From: Flavobacteriaceae bacterium
GTDB taxonomy: Bacteria; Bacteroidota; Bacteroidia; Flavobacteriales; Flavobacteriaceae
DNA length: 48,017 bases
Direction: 5' to 3'
Assembly: GCA_009693635.1 (NCBI GenBank)
Contig: SHWW01000006.1
Coordinates: 1-48,017 of the forward strand
How positions within the stretch are numbered: position 1 is the stretch's first letter; each line of letters begins with the position of its first letter. Both the position numbers and the translations under genes were made by a program. The notes under the pieces were generated by a model that saw nothing but the letters and a program-made list of their open reading frames with translations, searched no databases and had not been told where the DNA came from. This document shows positions 1-8,851 of this stretch, one piece after another.

Positions 1-224
1 CCTAAGTCCAAATCGGTTTCTGCACCGTCATCTGTAACGTAACATTCTCCGTGTTCATAAGGGTTTAGAGTTCCTGGATCCACATTGATATACGGATCAA
101 ATTTTTGAATTGTAGTGCGATATCCTCTTGCTTGCAATAATTTTGCTAAAGAAGCTGCGATAATTCCCTTTCCTAAAGAAGAAGTAACTCCGCCAGTAAC
201 AAAAATATATTTCGTTTGAGCCAT
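1..224 (-). CDS. pyrG: CTP synthase, N-terminal part (cut by window edge)
   Basis: Not in the ORF track; read from the reverse strand. The frame opens with ATG at 224 ([13 protein letters not shown]) and stays open to base 1. The N-terminal motif [11 protein letters not shown] is the P-loop-like ATP site of the CTP synthase amidoligase domain, followed by [15 protein letters not shown] and the [17 protein letters not shown] stretch that binds Mg and UTP. The family makes CTP from UTP, ATP and glutamine in the cytoplasm. Only about 74 of an expected 535-540 residues are visible; the glutaminase half lies outside. It has its own promoter (separate entry). Identification is secure from the motif string; nothing can be said about the missing part. 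Confidence 0.96.
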   Translation of the reverse strand, partial: MAQTKYIFVTGGVTSSLGKGIIAASLAKLLQARGYRTTIQKFDPYINVDPGTLNPYEHGECYVTDDGAETDLDL

Positions 225-258
225 TGTATAGTGTGTTGTTGTTATATAAAAAACTTGG

Positions 259-291
259 CAAAAATACGAAAATAATTAGATAATTTGCCAA
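259..291 (-). promoter_or_regulatory. Bacteroidota-type promoter of pyrG
   Basis: On the minus strand a TTG (289-291) is followed after 22 bases by TATTTTTG (259-266), a match to the flavobacterial -33 TTG / -7 TAnnTTTG consensus. The start codon at 224 is about 35 bases downstream, which leaves a short untranslated leader. Inferred from the pattern only. Confidence 0.55.
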
Positions 292-359
292 TTTAGATAA
301 TAGATAATTAAAAAAAATTGACGGCAATTATAGCTTAATAATTCTTTTATTATTATAAT

Positions 360-602
360 TTATGGCTTCGGATATTTCATTCTAATGTTTCGAATTAATT
401 CCTCCAAACCGTTTAATTTCAGCTCATAGACCAACTGAAGTTGTTTACCTAATTGCCCTTTTGGGAAACCTTTATTGCTATACCAAACCACATAATATTC
501 TGGCAAATCAATTAAATGCAAGCCTTCGTATTTGCCGAAAGGCATTTTTGTATGCGCTAAAATGATAAGTTGTTGTTGGTTTTTATCCAAAATTATTTCC
601 AA
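360..602 (-). CDS. DUF3820 family small protein
   Basis: An 80-residue protein with the core MPFGKYEG...LIDLPEYYVVWY and GFPKGQLG typical of the DUF3820 family, small cytoplasmic proteins of unknown role (some relatives carry a quorum-sensing-regulated factor label; I would not transfer that function). The only start that keeps the conserved residues before MPFGKYEG is TTG at 602: the codon just upstream is a TAA, and the first in-frame ATG lies inside the conserved core. The gene overlaps the end of the OsmC gene by 10 bases, so it is probably translated by coupling as the last gene of the guaA-LysM-osmC unit. Family call good, function unknown. Confidence 0.85.
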   Translation of the reverse strand: MEIILDKNQQQLIILAHTKMPFGKYEGLHLIDLPEYYVVWYSNKGFPKGQLGKQLQLVYELKLNGLEELIRNIRMKYPKP

Positions 603-994
603 TTAAAAATAATTCTCTTATCAATTTCAGGATGTAAACTTAATAAAACTGGACAATTCATTGCGGCTCTTTCCAAAATAATTTTGGTTTTTTCGTCGGG
701 AGCGATTGTCATATTAAGGACAATTTCGATAGCTCCAATTCTTCTTGGTTCGGCTTGCATAATTTTAGTTACTTCGACAGTAGAATCCAATAAATCTACA
801 TTCAAATCTTTTGACTTTATTGCCATTATAGAAATCATGCAACTTCCTAATGCTGTTGCCAACAAATCAGTTGGCGAAAAAGCTTCTCCTTTTCCGTGGT
901 TGTCGGTTGGTGCATCCGTTAAAATTTCTGATTCCGATTGAATATGAATAGCCGAAGTTCGTAATTCTCCTAAATAAGTGATTTTTGAAGTCAT
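593..994 (-). CDS. OsmC family peroxiredoxin-like protein
   Basis: A 133-residue OsmC-fold protein. The family reduces organic or fatty hydroperoxides with two cysteines; here these are Cys52 (ATALGSCMIS) and Cys114 (MNCPVLLSL), both in the expected places, and the length is normal. The early segment HGKGEAFSPTDLL is also typical. The ATG shares one base with the TAA of the upstream LysM gene (TAATG) and the 3' end overlaps the DUF3820 gene, so the three are probably one transcript. It could equally be called an OsmC/Ohr-like protein of the YhfA type; the actual substrate is not visible. Confidence 0.93.
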   Translation of the reverse strand: MTSKITYLGELRTSAIHIQSESEILTDAPTDNHGKGEAFSPTDLLATALGSCMISIMAIKSKDLNVDLLDSTVEVTKIMQAEPRRIGAIEIVLNMTIAPDEKTKIILERAAMNCPVLLSLHPEIDKRIIFNWK

Positions 995-2763
995 TATTCT
1001 GCTTGTTTTATGGTTAAATCGGTATCGTAATACAATATATAAATCCCTTTATTGCTATAACTTTCCACACTATTTTTACTGTAACTGAATTTGTTTTCTA
1101 TTTGTTCAGTAGCAACATTTTCAGAAGTTTCTTGATAGTTTTTATCTTGTGATAATCTTAATAGTGTGTCAAATGTTAAGTCAAAGCCACGAATTGCGAA
1201 TTGGTTTGGAAATACTTTGTTCACTTTTTTAAAATCATTTCTAAAAATGTCAGCTTCTCGAGTTGAGTTTTCACGAACAATTGAAGGATATAACATTTTT
1301 AATTTAGTCAAACGACTCAAATCAATTTCATCAAAATCTAATGTTGAATTGGCTTCTAAAATTACTAATTGCACTTGATATTCTGGCATTAAAACCAACA
1401 TCGCATTGGTTACAGCCAAAATTACATTTGTTTTTTGAGAATCTAAAACAACATAATTCATCTTGTTTTTCAGAAACAATTTCTTCAAACTGTCTTTAGC
1501 AATGCTTCCCTTTTCATTGAAACCAACTATTTTAATTCCTTTTTTACTTTTGATAAAAAAATCTTTCAAAGTAGTTTTTTTAGCATCGATTACGGCAACT
1601 ATATTTCCATTTTTTTTATAAATATAATCTAATATTGCTGCCTTAGAATCGTCATTTGAAGGCATCGATTGGTACAAATTAGGAATAGATTTACCTATTT
1701 CTTTTGATAAAGGTGAAATCACAGGAACGTTATTCGAGCTTACCAATTCTGCTAATTTTTCAACATTTGTTTGATAAAAAGGACCGATAATAGCATCAGC
1801 ATTTTGAAGATTATTCTGTTGCACTAATTTAGTAATTGCTGATGAATTCTTAGTTTCTTCAGAATCTAAAATCCGAACGTTGACATTTAATCCAATAACT
1901 TTTGCAGAATCAATTGCCATCAAAACGCCTGAATAAAAGTCCAAAGTCATATTCAGAAATTTGTCTTTTTTTAATTTTGATGCAACCGAATTCAAACTGT
2001 CATTTTCTATTTTTAAAATATTAAATGGCAATAACAAAACCAATTGTTTGGCATTTTGAGAAGTGCTACTTTTTGTTAGTTTAGAAAATACTTTATTCGA
2101 CTTTACAATGTCTTCAATTTTTATAGATTTGGACGTTATAGCTACTTCTGGCTGTTCTTTTGAAATAAATTTATTAATTATTCCACTCACAATTAGCTTA
2201 TAACCAATTGGCAAGCCCGAAATAATTTCTGGATTTAATTGCTCCAATTGTTCTACTGTTAACGTATATTTATTTGCAATAGCATATTTAGTTTCCTTTG
2301 GTAAAACTTCGTGATAAATAATTTTATCCGAAGCTTTTACATTAGTTTTAACCGCTAATTTCAATGTTGATTTTGATGGAATAACAAGCATTTGACCAAT
2401 TTTCAAACCTTCCTTTAAACCGTCTTTATTAATAATTTGTATATCTTCAACCGAAACAGCATACAAATTTGAAATACTATAAACTGTTTCTTTTGCAAGA
2501 ACTTCGTGAATTTTTTGTTTGCCATTTATGGATGAAACTGCAGGTGCTTTCAATTTTGAAACAGGAATCAACAACACCGAATTTAATTTAACTCCGCTTT
2601 GAGCATCGGGATTCAAATTATAAATATCTAAAGGTGAAACTTTATATTTGAGAGCAATTTGCGTAATCGTTTCCCCTTTGAGAACGATATGTTTAGTGTA
2701 ATTCTGTCCAAAAAGAGAAGACGTAAAAACCAATACAAGAATGAAAATTACTCTTTTAAACAT
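994..2763 (-). CDS. Secreted triple-LysM protein with periplasmic-binding-like domain
   Basis: A 589-residue exported protein: signal peptide at residues 1-19 (ending SSLFGQ), then three LysM modules at about 22-66, 85-128 and 150-193, each with the pattern H-x-V-L-x-(G/K)-E-T...Y and ending in an N-P or N-x-D turn. LysM modules bind the glycan of peptidoglycan. From about residue 240 to 570 the sequence resembles the type I periplasmic-binding fold of amino-acid ABC receptors (blocks LLLPFN, DFYSGVLMAID, ADAIIGPFYQ, NVPVISPLS). No transporter genes are next to it, so it may be a cell-wall-anchored sensor or a regulator of wall enzymes comparable to LpoA rather than a transporter part; that is inference. 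It lies 33 bases after guaA and is probably cotranscribed with it. Confidence 0.85.
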   Translation of the reverse strand: MFKRVIFILVLVFTSSLFGQNYTKHIVLKGETITQIALKYKVSPLDIYNLNPDAQSGVKLNSVLLIPVSKLKAPAVSSINGKQKIHEVLAKETVYSISNLYAVSVEDIQIINKDGLKEGLKIGQMLVIPSKSTLKLAVKTNVKASDKIIYHEVLPKETKYAIANKYTLTVEQLEQLNPEIISGLPIGYKLIVSGIINKFISKEQPEVAITSKSIKIEDIVKSNKVFSKLTKSSTSQNAKQLVLLLPFNILKIENDSLNSVASKLKKDKFLNMTLDFYSGVLMAIDSAKVIGLNVNVRILDSEETKNSSAITKLVQQNNLQNADAIIGPFYQTNVEKLAELVSSNNVPVISPLSKEIGKSIPNLYQSMPSNDDSKAAILDYIYKKNGNIVAVIDAKKTTLKDFFIKSKKGIKIVGFNEKGSIAKDSLKKLFLKNKMNYVVLDSQKTNVILAVTNAMLVLMPEYQVQLVILEANSTLDFDEIDLSRLTKLKMLYPSIVRENSTREADIFRNDFKKVNKVFPNQFAIRGFDLTFDTLLRLSQDKNYQETSENVATEQIENKFSYSKNSVESYSNKGIYILYYDTDLTIKQAE

Positions 2764-2796
2764 AGCTTTAACTTTTAAAATTCAATTGGAATAATG

Positions 2797-4326
2797 CTAT
2801 TCCCACTCAATTGTTGCAGGTGGTTTAGAGCTAATATCATAAACAACTCTGTTTACACCTGGTACTTTATTGATAATATCATTTGAAACTTTCATCAAGA
2901 AATCATAAGGTAAATGTACCCAATCTGCGGTCATTCCATCTGTAGATTCCACTGCGCGAAGGGCTACCACTTTTTCATAGGTTCGCTCATCGCCCATTAC
3001 TCCTACACTATTCACAGGAAGTAAAATTGCACCCGCTTGCCAAACTTTGTCATACAATCCCCAAGATTTCAAACCGTCAATAAAAACGGCATCAACTTCT
3101 TGCAAGATACGCACTTTTTCGGGTGTAATATCGCCCAAAATACGAATTGACAATCCTGGCCCTGGAAAAGGATGTCTTCCTAATAATGCCGCATCAATTC
3201 CTAAGGTCGCTCCCACTCTACGCACTTCATCTTTGAATAACATTCGAAGTGGTTCTACGATTTTCAATTTCATATAATCTGGTAAACCTCCCACATTATG
3301 ATGTGATTTGATTGTTGCTGAAGGTCCTTTTACAGAAACCGACTCAATTACATCAGGATAAATGGTTCCTTGAGCCAACCATTTTACGTTTTCAATTCGG
3401 TGTGATTCATCATCAAAAACTTCAATGAAAACTCTACCAATTGCTTTTCTTTTTAATTCTGGGTCTTCAACTCCTGCCAAAGCGTCCAAAAAACGTGCCG
3501 AGGCATCCACACCTTTTACGTTCAAACCCATTCCTTTATATTGATCCAAAACTTGTTCAAATTCATTTTTTCGCAACAAACCGTTATTTACGAAAATACA
3601 ATATAGGTTTTCACCAATGGCTTTATGCAATAAAACTGCGGCCACCGTTGAATCTACTCCACCTGAAAGTCCCAAAACTACTTTGTCATTTTGAACTTTT
3701 CCTTTTAATTCCGAAACCATATCTTCAACGAAAGCATTTGGTGTAAAAGTTTGAGGTACATCGGCAATTTTAACTAAGAAATTCTCCAACATTTGTTTCC
3801 CATCTGAAGAATGAAAAACCTCTGGATGGTACTGAATTGCATACGTAGTTTCGCCTTCAATTTTGTAAGCAGCAAATTCCACATCATTTGTGCTAGCAAG
3901 CTTTAGCCCTTTTTTAGGAAGTACTTTTATACTATCGCTATGGCTCATCCAAACTTGTGAATTTTCAGAAACTCCATCGAAAAAAATTTCATTTTCTTTG
4001 ATAAAAGACAAATTGGCCCTGCCGTATTCTCTGGTGTTGGAAGCCGCTACTTCCCCACCACTAAAATGGGCTAAATATTGCGCTCCGTAACAAACGGCAA
4101 GCAAAGGTAATTTGCCTCTAATTTGGGATAAGTTTGGATGTGGCGCATCTTCTGAACGAACAGAGAATGGGCTTCCACCAAGAATTACAGCTTTATAACT
4201 TGATAAATCACTCGGAATGTGATTGTAGGGAAAGATTTCGCAGAATATATTTAATTCCCGAACTCTTCTTGCAATAAGTTGTGTGTATTGCGATCCGAAA
4301 TCTAAAATGAGTACGTTGTGTTGCAT
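2797..4326 (-). CDS. guaA: GMP synthase (glutamine-hydrolysing)
   Basis: A 509-residue two-domain enzyme that aminates XMP to GMP with glutamine and ATP. The N-terminal class I glutaminase has its nucleophile Cys79 in LLAVCYGAQ and the His-Glu pair in QYHPEVFHS. The ATP-pyrophosphatase domain has [10 protein letters not shown] near residue 225. The C-terminal dimerisation domain ends in [11 protein letters not shown], the hallmark of the family. The ORF-track start at 4332 is a TTG; ATG at 4326 ([14 protein letters not shown]) matches the usual N-terminus. A TAATTTTG box lies only three bases upstream of this ATG (see findings). Identification certain. Confidence 0.98.
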   Translation of the reverse strand: MQHNVLILDFGSQYTQLIARRVRELNIFCEIFPYNHIPSDLSSYKAVILGGSPFSVRSEDAPHPNLSQIRGKLPLLAVCYGAQYLAHFSGGEVAASNTREYGRANLSFIKENEIFFDGVSENSQVWMSHSDSIKVLPKKGLKLASTNDVEFAAYKIEGETTYAIQYHPEVFHSSDGKQMLENFLVKIADVPQTFTPNAFVEDMVSELKGKVQNDKVVLGLSGGVDSTVAAVLLHKAIGENLYCIFVNNGLLRKNEFEQVLDQYKGMGLNVKGVDASARFLDALAGVEDPELKRKAIGRVFIEVFDDESHRIENVKWLAQGTIYPDVIESVSVKGPSATIKSHHNVGGLPDYMKLKIVEPLRMLFKDEVRRVGATLGIDAALLGRHPFPGPGLSIRILGDITPEKVRILQEVDAVFIDGLKSWGLYDKVWQAGAILLPVNSVGVMGDERTYEKVVALRAVESTDGMTADWVHLPYDFLMKVSNDIINKVPGVNRVVYDISSKPPATIEWE

Positions 4327-4532
4327 GTGCAAAATTACTTTTAAAAATCGGAACTGAAAAATGGAATTTTGATATTTTTAAAATTATTTTCATTTGATTT
4401 CAAATACTTTTTTTACAAAAAAATCGTTAAACTTTTAATATCAATGCAAAACCCAAAAAATAAATTATTTTTGTAGATGCATTTAAAAAAAAATATGGAA
4501 ATTTGTAAACTTACTAAATTAAAATAATAGCT

Positions 4533-5240
4533 ATGTTTTTAAACTTTTTGCTTCAAGCCGCGAATCCTATTGCTGACCCTCCTGCGAATACTTTGGCGAA
4601 TTCCGAAATGAATGTTAGTGTTACTGAAAGCGTTTCCTATTTGGATTTTTTGCTAAAAGGTGGAATTATGATTATTCCAATTATTTTGCTGTTATTCTTT
4701 TGTATTTATGTAATTATTGAAAGGTATTTATCCATCAAAAAAGCGACTAAACAAGATGCAAATTTGATTAGCGATGTAAAGATGCAATTGAAATCTGGTA
4801 AATTAGACAATGCAATTATGATGTGTAGTCGCGAGAATACGGCATCTGGAAATATTATGAAAAGTGGAATTTCAATTATAGGAAGACCCATTAGCGAAAT
4901 TGAATCGGTGATGGAACGTACCGCAAATGTAGAAATTGCAGAAATGGAAAAAGGTTTGGGACATTTGGGATTGATTTCTGGAATTGCACCAATTCTTGGT
5001 TTTATCGGAACAATTTCTGGGGTTATAAAAATATTTCATACGATTTCAAATACAGGAAATTTGAATATTCAAACAATTTCTGGGGGTTTATATGAAAAAA
5101 TGATTAGTAGTGGTGCCGGACTTGTTGTGGGAGTAGTTGCTTATTCTGCCTATCATTTATTCAATATGATGATTGATAGTTTTTCACTTAAAGTACAAAA
5201 ACAGACTTTAGAAATCATTAACGTAATTCAACAACCGTAA
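4533..5240 (+). CDS. exbB: MotA/TolQ/ExbB proton channel family protein
   Basis: A 235-residue inner-membrane protein. One transmembrane segment is at about residues 43-68 and two more at about 145-170 and 190-215, separated by a cytoplasmic stretch rich in charged residues; this is the ExbB/TolQ topology. The motif GHLGLISGIAPILGFIGTISGVI is the conserved transmembrane region that lines the proton path. With ExbD it uses the proton-motive force to energise TonB-dependent outer-membrane uptake or Tol functions. It is followed after one base by the exbD gene. A TATTTTTG -7 box lies at 4466-4473, without a clear TTG partner. ExbB versus TolQ cannot be decided from sequence alone. Confidence 0.93.
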   Translation: MFLNFLLQAANPIADPPANTLANSEMNVSVTESVSYLDFLLKGGIMIIPIILLLFFCIYVIIERYLSIKKATKQDANLISDVKMQLKSGKLDNAIMMCSRENTASGNIMKSGISIIGRPISEIESVMERTANVEIAEMEKGLGHLGLISGIAPILGFIGTISGVIKIFHTISNTGNLNIQTISGGLYEKMISSGAGLVVGVVAYSAYHLFNMMIDSFSLKVQKQTLEIINVIQQP

Positions 5241-5241
5241 T

Positions 5242-5634
5242 ATGGCAATTAAAAGAAACAAGCGATTTCACGCAGAAATTCCGACTTCGTCATTGAGCGA
5301 TATTATGTTCTTTTTGTTTTTGTTTTTTCTAATTATATCTACTCTGGCAAATCCAAATGTGATTAAATTGACCTTGCCAAAAGCAGCATCTAACGAAAGC
5401 ACAAACAAAGATCATATAAGTCTATCGGTTACAGAAGATAAATTGTACTATATTGACAAACAAGAAGTTGCATTTGAAAATTTAGAGCAGATGTTACTCG
5501 AAAAAACTTCAATTTCTGCTGATAAAACTGTGGTTCTTAGAGTTCCAGCCGATAATAAAGTACAAGATTTAGTTGATTTAATGCAGATTGGCGTTAAATT
5601 AAAACTTAATTTTGTTATAGCCACTTCTAAGTAA
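5242..5634 (+). CDS. exbD: ExbD/TolR biopolymer transport protein
   Basis: A 130-residue protein with a short basic cytoplasmic N-terminus, one transmembrane helix at about 18-38 preceded by SLSDIMFFLFLF, which carries the conserved Asp of the family, and a periplasmic domain of about 90 residues. ExbD partners ExbB (the preceding gene, one base away) in a proton-driven motor acting on TonB. Normal length. The close spacing says the pair is one translational unit. Confidence 0.92.
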   Translation: MAIKRNKRFHAEIPTSSLSDIMFFLFLFFLIISTLANPNVIKLTLPKAASNESTNKDHISLSVTEDKLYYIDKQEVAFENLEQMLLEKTSISADKTVVLRVPADNKVQDLVDLMQIGVKLKLNFVIATSK

Positions 5635-5640
5635 TTTTTT

Positions 5641-6012
5641 ATGATTAGAACCTTATTATTAATTGCTATTGGCGGAGGGATTGGAAGTGTTTTTAGATAT
5701 TTGACATCTATTATTGTTCAAAAATATAATGCCTCAGTTTTTCCATTAGCCACATTAATTTCAAATGTTCTAGGCTGTTTTCTAATCGGAATTGCAATTT
5801 CATTATTAGAAAAAAATGATTTAGTTAACTCCAATATCAAATGGTTTTTCATAACTGGATTTTGCGGCGGTTATACAACATTTTCAACTTTTGGACTTGA
5901 AAATATCAATTTACTACAAAATAATAATTCTGGTTTGGCTTTTATTTATATTGGTTTAAGCATAATCACTGGATTATTTGCCGTTTGGTTGGGACTAATT
6001 ATTGCAAAATAA
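5641..6012 (+). CDS. crcB: Fluoride exporter CrcB/FluC
   Basis: A 123-residue, four-helix membrane protein of the CrcB/Fluc family, dimeric fluoride channels that protect enolase and pyrophosphatase. Diagnostic blocks are GGGIGSVFRY near the N-terminus, PLATLISNVLGCFLIG (pore Asn), and FCGGYTTFSTFGLE (pore Phe and Na-site region). It starts six bases after exbD and is probably in the same transcript. No fluoride riboswitch can fit in that gap. Identification is strong. Confidence 0.96.
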   Translation: MIRTLLLIAIGGGIGSVFRYLTSIIVQKYNASVFPLATLISNVLGCFLIGIAISLLEKNDLVNSNIKWFFITGFCGGYTTFSTFGLENINLLQNNNSGLAFIYIGLSIITGLFAVWLGLIIAK

Positions 6013-6032
6013 AATTGTAAGAACATGTTAAA

Positions 6033-6065
6033 TTGTTTCTATTTTGTGAAAAAAATGTAACTTCG
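6033..6065 (+). promoter_or_regulatory. Candidate promoter of the DHH phosphoesterase gene
   Basis: TTG (6033-6035), 22 bases, then TAACTTCG (6058-6065), one mismatch from TAnnTTTG. The corrected ATG is at 6072, only six bases after the box, so the transcript would have almost no leader. Confidence 0.4.
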
Positions 6066-6071
6066 CACTCT

Positions 6072-7091
6072 ATGAAAAATTTTGACATCCATACGATAAA
6101 GTCGCTGTTAGCAACTCCAAAAAAAATTGTAATTATTCCGCATCGCAATCCTGATGGGGACGCAATGGGTTCTTCTTTGGGTTTATACCATTTTTTATTA
6201 AAATTAAAACACCAAGTACTTGTAATTTCACCCAACGAATTTCCTGAATTTTTGGACTGGCTTCCTGGTTCAGAAAACGTTTTGACGTATGAAAAACACA
6301 AGGAGGAAACCACAAAAATTCTTCAAGAAGCAGAATTGCTTTTTACTTTAGATTTCAATGCGTTGCATCGTGTTGGGGAAATGGAAAATGTTTTAAAAGA
6401 CCTTGCCGCTACTTACATAATGATCGACCATCATCAAAAACCAGATGATTATGCGGCATTTATATATTCTGATACGCAATTTGGTTCTACTTGTGAAATG
6501 GTTTACAATTTCATTGAATTATTAGATCAAACTCATCTATTAGATAAAACAATTGCAACTTGCATTTACACAGGAATTTTAACTGATTCTGGTTCGTTTC
6601 GATTTCCAAAAACAACAGGCAAAACACATAGAATTGTGGCAAGTTTAATCGATTTGGGTGTTGAAAATACTTTGATTCCAAATTTATTATTCGATAATAA
6701 TTCCTACAACCGTTTGCAATTATTGGCAAGAGCATTACAAAATATGAAAGTGATGTTTGAATTTAGCACATCATATATCACACTATCACAAGCTGAATTA
6801 GATAGTTTTGAACATATTAAAGGCGACACAGAAGGAATTATAAATTATGGATTAACGATAAAAGGTATTATTTTTACAGCCATTTTTATCGAAAATAAAG
6901 AAGAGAAAATTATAAAAATATCATTCCGTTCCCAAGGCGATTTTGATGTCAACCAATTTGCAAGAGATAACTTTAGAGGAGGTGGACATATCAATGCTGC
7001 TGGGGGAAAATCGGAATTATCATTGGAAGAAACTATCAAAAAATTTGAAGGTTTGGTAACTCAAAATTTAAAACTAAATGAAACTATTTAA
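6072..7091 (+). CDS. DHH/DHHA1 family phosphoesterase (NrnA-like)
   Basis: A 339-residue cytoplasmic enzyme of the bifunctional oligoribonuclease / pAp phosphatase family. Visible metal motifs are HRNPDGDAMGS at about 24-34, a LDFNALHRVG segment, the DHH itself in MIDHHQKPDD near 115, and the C-terminal DHHA1 glycine motif GGGHINAAGG near 310. The family degrades short RNA or cyclic-dinucleotide products and/or 3'-phosphoadenosine 5'-phosphate. The ORF-track start at 6033 is a TTG inside the probable promoter; ATG at 6072 (MKNFDIHTIK) is the likely start. The last 14 bases overlap gldI, so the two are coupled. Confidence 0.92.
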   Translation: MKNFDIHTIKSLLATPKKIVIIPHRNPDGDAMGSSLGLYHFLLKLKHQVLVISPNEFPEFLDWLPGSENVLTYEKHKEETTKILQEAELLFTLDFNALHRVGEMENVLKDLAATYIMIDHHQKPDDYAAFIYSDTQFGSTCEMVYNFIELLDQTHLLDKTIATCIYTGILTDSGSFRFPKTTGKTHRIVASLIDLGVENTLIPNLLFDNNSYNRLQLLARALQNMKVMFEFSTSYITLSQAELDSFEHIKGDTEGIINYGLTIKGIIFTAIFIENKEEKIIKISFRSQGDFDVNQFARDNFRGGGHINAAGGKSELSLEETIKKFEGLVTQNLKLNETI

Positions 7092-7644
7092 GCAATTGCT
7101 ATTCCTAATTTTTGGAGTATTTACTATTTTGAGTTGTAGCCAACAAAAAGCGAGAAGACCAATTTCTCAATCCTCGGGAACTTTTATGAAAGAATCAGCC
7201 GAGCGTAATAAAAAACTCATTGCAACTGAAGAAGCGAAGATTGATTCTATTATAAAAAGTAATCCTGAAATGAATTATATCGCTTCAACAAAAGGATATT
7301 GGTATCATTATGAAAGCAAAAATGAAATGGATACATTACGACCTAAAAAAGGTGATGTTGCCTATTTTGATTATGAAATTAAGGATTTAAAAGGAAATAT
7401 AATCTATTCCGAAGTAGAATTAAAACCTCAAGAATATCACGTTGACAAAGAGCAAAAAATACTGATTGGATTACGACACGGAATAAAATTAATGCACAAA
7501 AAAGAAAAAATCACGTTTCTTTTTCCTTCACACGTAGCCTACGGATATCACGGTGACGAGCGAAGAATTGGAATAAATGAACCAATTATTTGCACCGTAA
7601 CCTTAAATGATTTTAAACCTGAAAGTAAAGTAATAACAGAATAA
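7078..7644 (+). CDS. gldI: Gliding motility peptidyl-prolyl isomerase lipoprotein GldI
   Basis: A 188-residue lipoprotein: hydrophobic signal at 1-19 with lipobox LSC (Cys21), a charged helix around 35-65, then an FKBP-type isomerase domain from about 95 (KKGDVAYFDYEI, ... FLFPSHVAYGYHG, ...NEPIICTVTLNDF). This matches GldI, needed in Flavobacterium johnsoniae for gliding and probably a periplasmic folding factor for motility or secretion proteins. It overlaps the phosphoesterase gene by 14 bases and is followed 11 bases later by another isomerase. The Gln-Gln-Lys after the lipid Cys is a plausible outer-membrane lipoprotein start. Assignment good. Confidence 0.9.
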   Translation: MKLFKQLLFLIFGVFTILSCSQQKARRPISQSSGTFMKESAERNKKLIATEEAKIDSIIKSNPEMNYIASTKGYWYHYESKNEMDTLRPKKGDVAYFDYEIKDLKGNIIYSEVELKPQEYHVDKEQKILIGLRHGIKLMHKKEKITFLFPSHVAYGYHGDERRIGINEPIICTVTLNDFKPESKVITE

Positions 7645-7655
7645 ATAGTATTTAA

Positions 7656-8777
7656 ATGAAAAAAAGAATAAGTTTATTGTTAATTGTAATTGCAACATTT
7701 ATTTCTTGCAAAGATGCTCATACCAATTTAAAAGATGGATTATATGCTGAAATTGTAACCAATAAAGGAACAATTCTTATTCAATTAGAATTTGAAAAAA
7801 CACCTATAACTGTTGCCAATTTTGTAACATTAGCAGAAGGGAATAATAGCTATGTGAACGAGCAATTCAAAGGAAAACCTTTTTACAATAACCTAAAATT
7901 TCATAGGGTAATACCTGATTTCATGATTCAAGGGGGCGATCCTTTGGGAGATGGAAGTGGCGATACTGGTTACAAATTTAAAGATGAAATTACAGACTTA
8001 AAATTTGATACAGGTGGATTATTGGCAATGGCAAATTCAGGTCCTGGAACTAATAGCAGCCAGTTTTTTATTACACATTTAGAAACACCTTGGCTAAATG
8101 GCCTGCATACTATTTTTGGGCACGTTTTAGAAAATGGAATGGAAACCGTGAATGCGATTGTTCAAAATGACGATATTAAATCCATTACAATTATTAGAAA
8201 AGGAGAAGCAGCTAAGAAATTTGATGCCGTTAAAGTATTTAGTAATTTCTTTGCAAACGAAGCAGATAACTTGAAAAACCAAGCTAAAATTGAAGCTAAA
8301 AATAATAACATTTACAACGAAAAATACAAACCAATTATAGAAGCTAAAGTGGCTTCTTTTGTTACTTTGAAAACTACCACTGTTACAACAAAAAGTGGAT
8401 TGCAATTTAAAATTACCAAAAAAGGAAGTGGCAAAAAACCAGTAAATGGAGCAACAATTTATATTCATTACGCAGGTTTTTTAGAAGATGGAACTTTATT
8501 TGATACAAGTATTGAAACTGTGGCAAATGCGTTCGGGAAATTTGACCAACGAAGAGCTGACGCGAATCAATATGTACCAATTCTTTTTCAAGCGGGTAAA
8601 AAAGATGGTATGATTCCGGGTTTCATTGAAGGTATTGAAAACATATCTTTTGGAGACAAGGCAATTTTATTTATTCCATCTCGATTGGGTTACGGAGAAG
8701 CGGGTGCTGGCGGAGTAATACCTTCAAATGCCAATATCATCTTTGAAATTGAATTATTAGAAACTATGCCAAAATAA
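7656..8777 (+). CDS. Cyclophilin-FKBP fusion peptidyl-prolyl isomerase, lipoprotein
   Basis: A 373-residue protein with two unrelated isomerase folds. Signal peptide with lipobox ISC (Cys19). The cyclophilin domain spans about 27-185, with catalytic-site blocks [15 protein letters not shown] and [10 protein letters not shown] charged helical linker (about 190-240) follows. The FKBP domain spans about 245-373, with GATIYIHYAGFLEDGTLFD and a C-terminal [16 protein letters not shown]. Both active sites look intact. Such dual-family immunophilins in cyclophilin-first order are known from flavobacteria. It is 11 bases after gldI, so probably in the same transcript, and should act in the periplasm on envelope protein folding. 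A paralogue lies next to it. Confidence 0.92.
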   Translation: MKKRISLLLIVIATFISCKDAHTNLKDGLYAEIVTNKGTILIQLEFEKTPITVANFVTLAEGNNSYVNEQFKGKPFYNNLKFHRVIPDFMIQGGDPLGDGSGDTGYKFKDEITDLKFDTGGLLAMANSGPGTNSSQFFITHLETPWLNGLHTIFGHVLENGMETVNAIVQNDDIKSITIIRKGEAAKKFDAVKVFSNFFANEADNLKNQAKIEAKNNNIYNEKYKPIIEAKVASFVTLKTTTVTTKSGLQFKITKKGSGKKPVNGATIYIHYAGFLEDGTLFDTSIETVANAFGKFDQRRADANQYVPILFQAGKKDGMIPGFIEGIENISFGDKAILFIPSRLGYGEAGAGGVIPSNANIIFEIELLETMPK

Positions 8778-8851
8778 TAAATACCGAATTGGGAACAAAC
8801 CTGAAATCCCAGCATAACGCAAATAAGTAAGGTGCTTTTAAACTAAATAAA

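Noticed and set aside
97-327. 76-residue ORF on the minus strand
   Set aside because: It runs out of frame across the pyrG start and its promoter; composition is that of AT-rich noise (runs of F, N, Y).
3441-3746. 101-residue ORF on the plus strand
   Set aside because: Antisense shadow inside guaA.
5635-5640. Fluoride riboswitch before crcB
   Set aside because: Only six bases separate exbD and crcB, so no riboswitch can fit there.
8127-8468. 113-residue ORF on the minus strand
   Set aside because: Antisense shadow of the cyclophilin-FKBP gene, rich in F and N, no recognisable domain.
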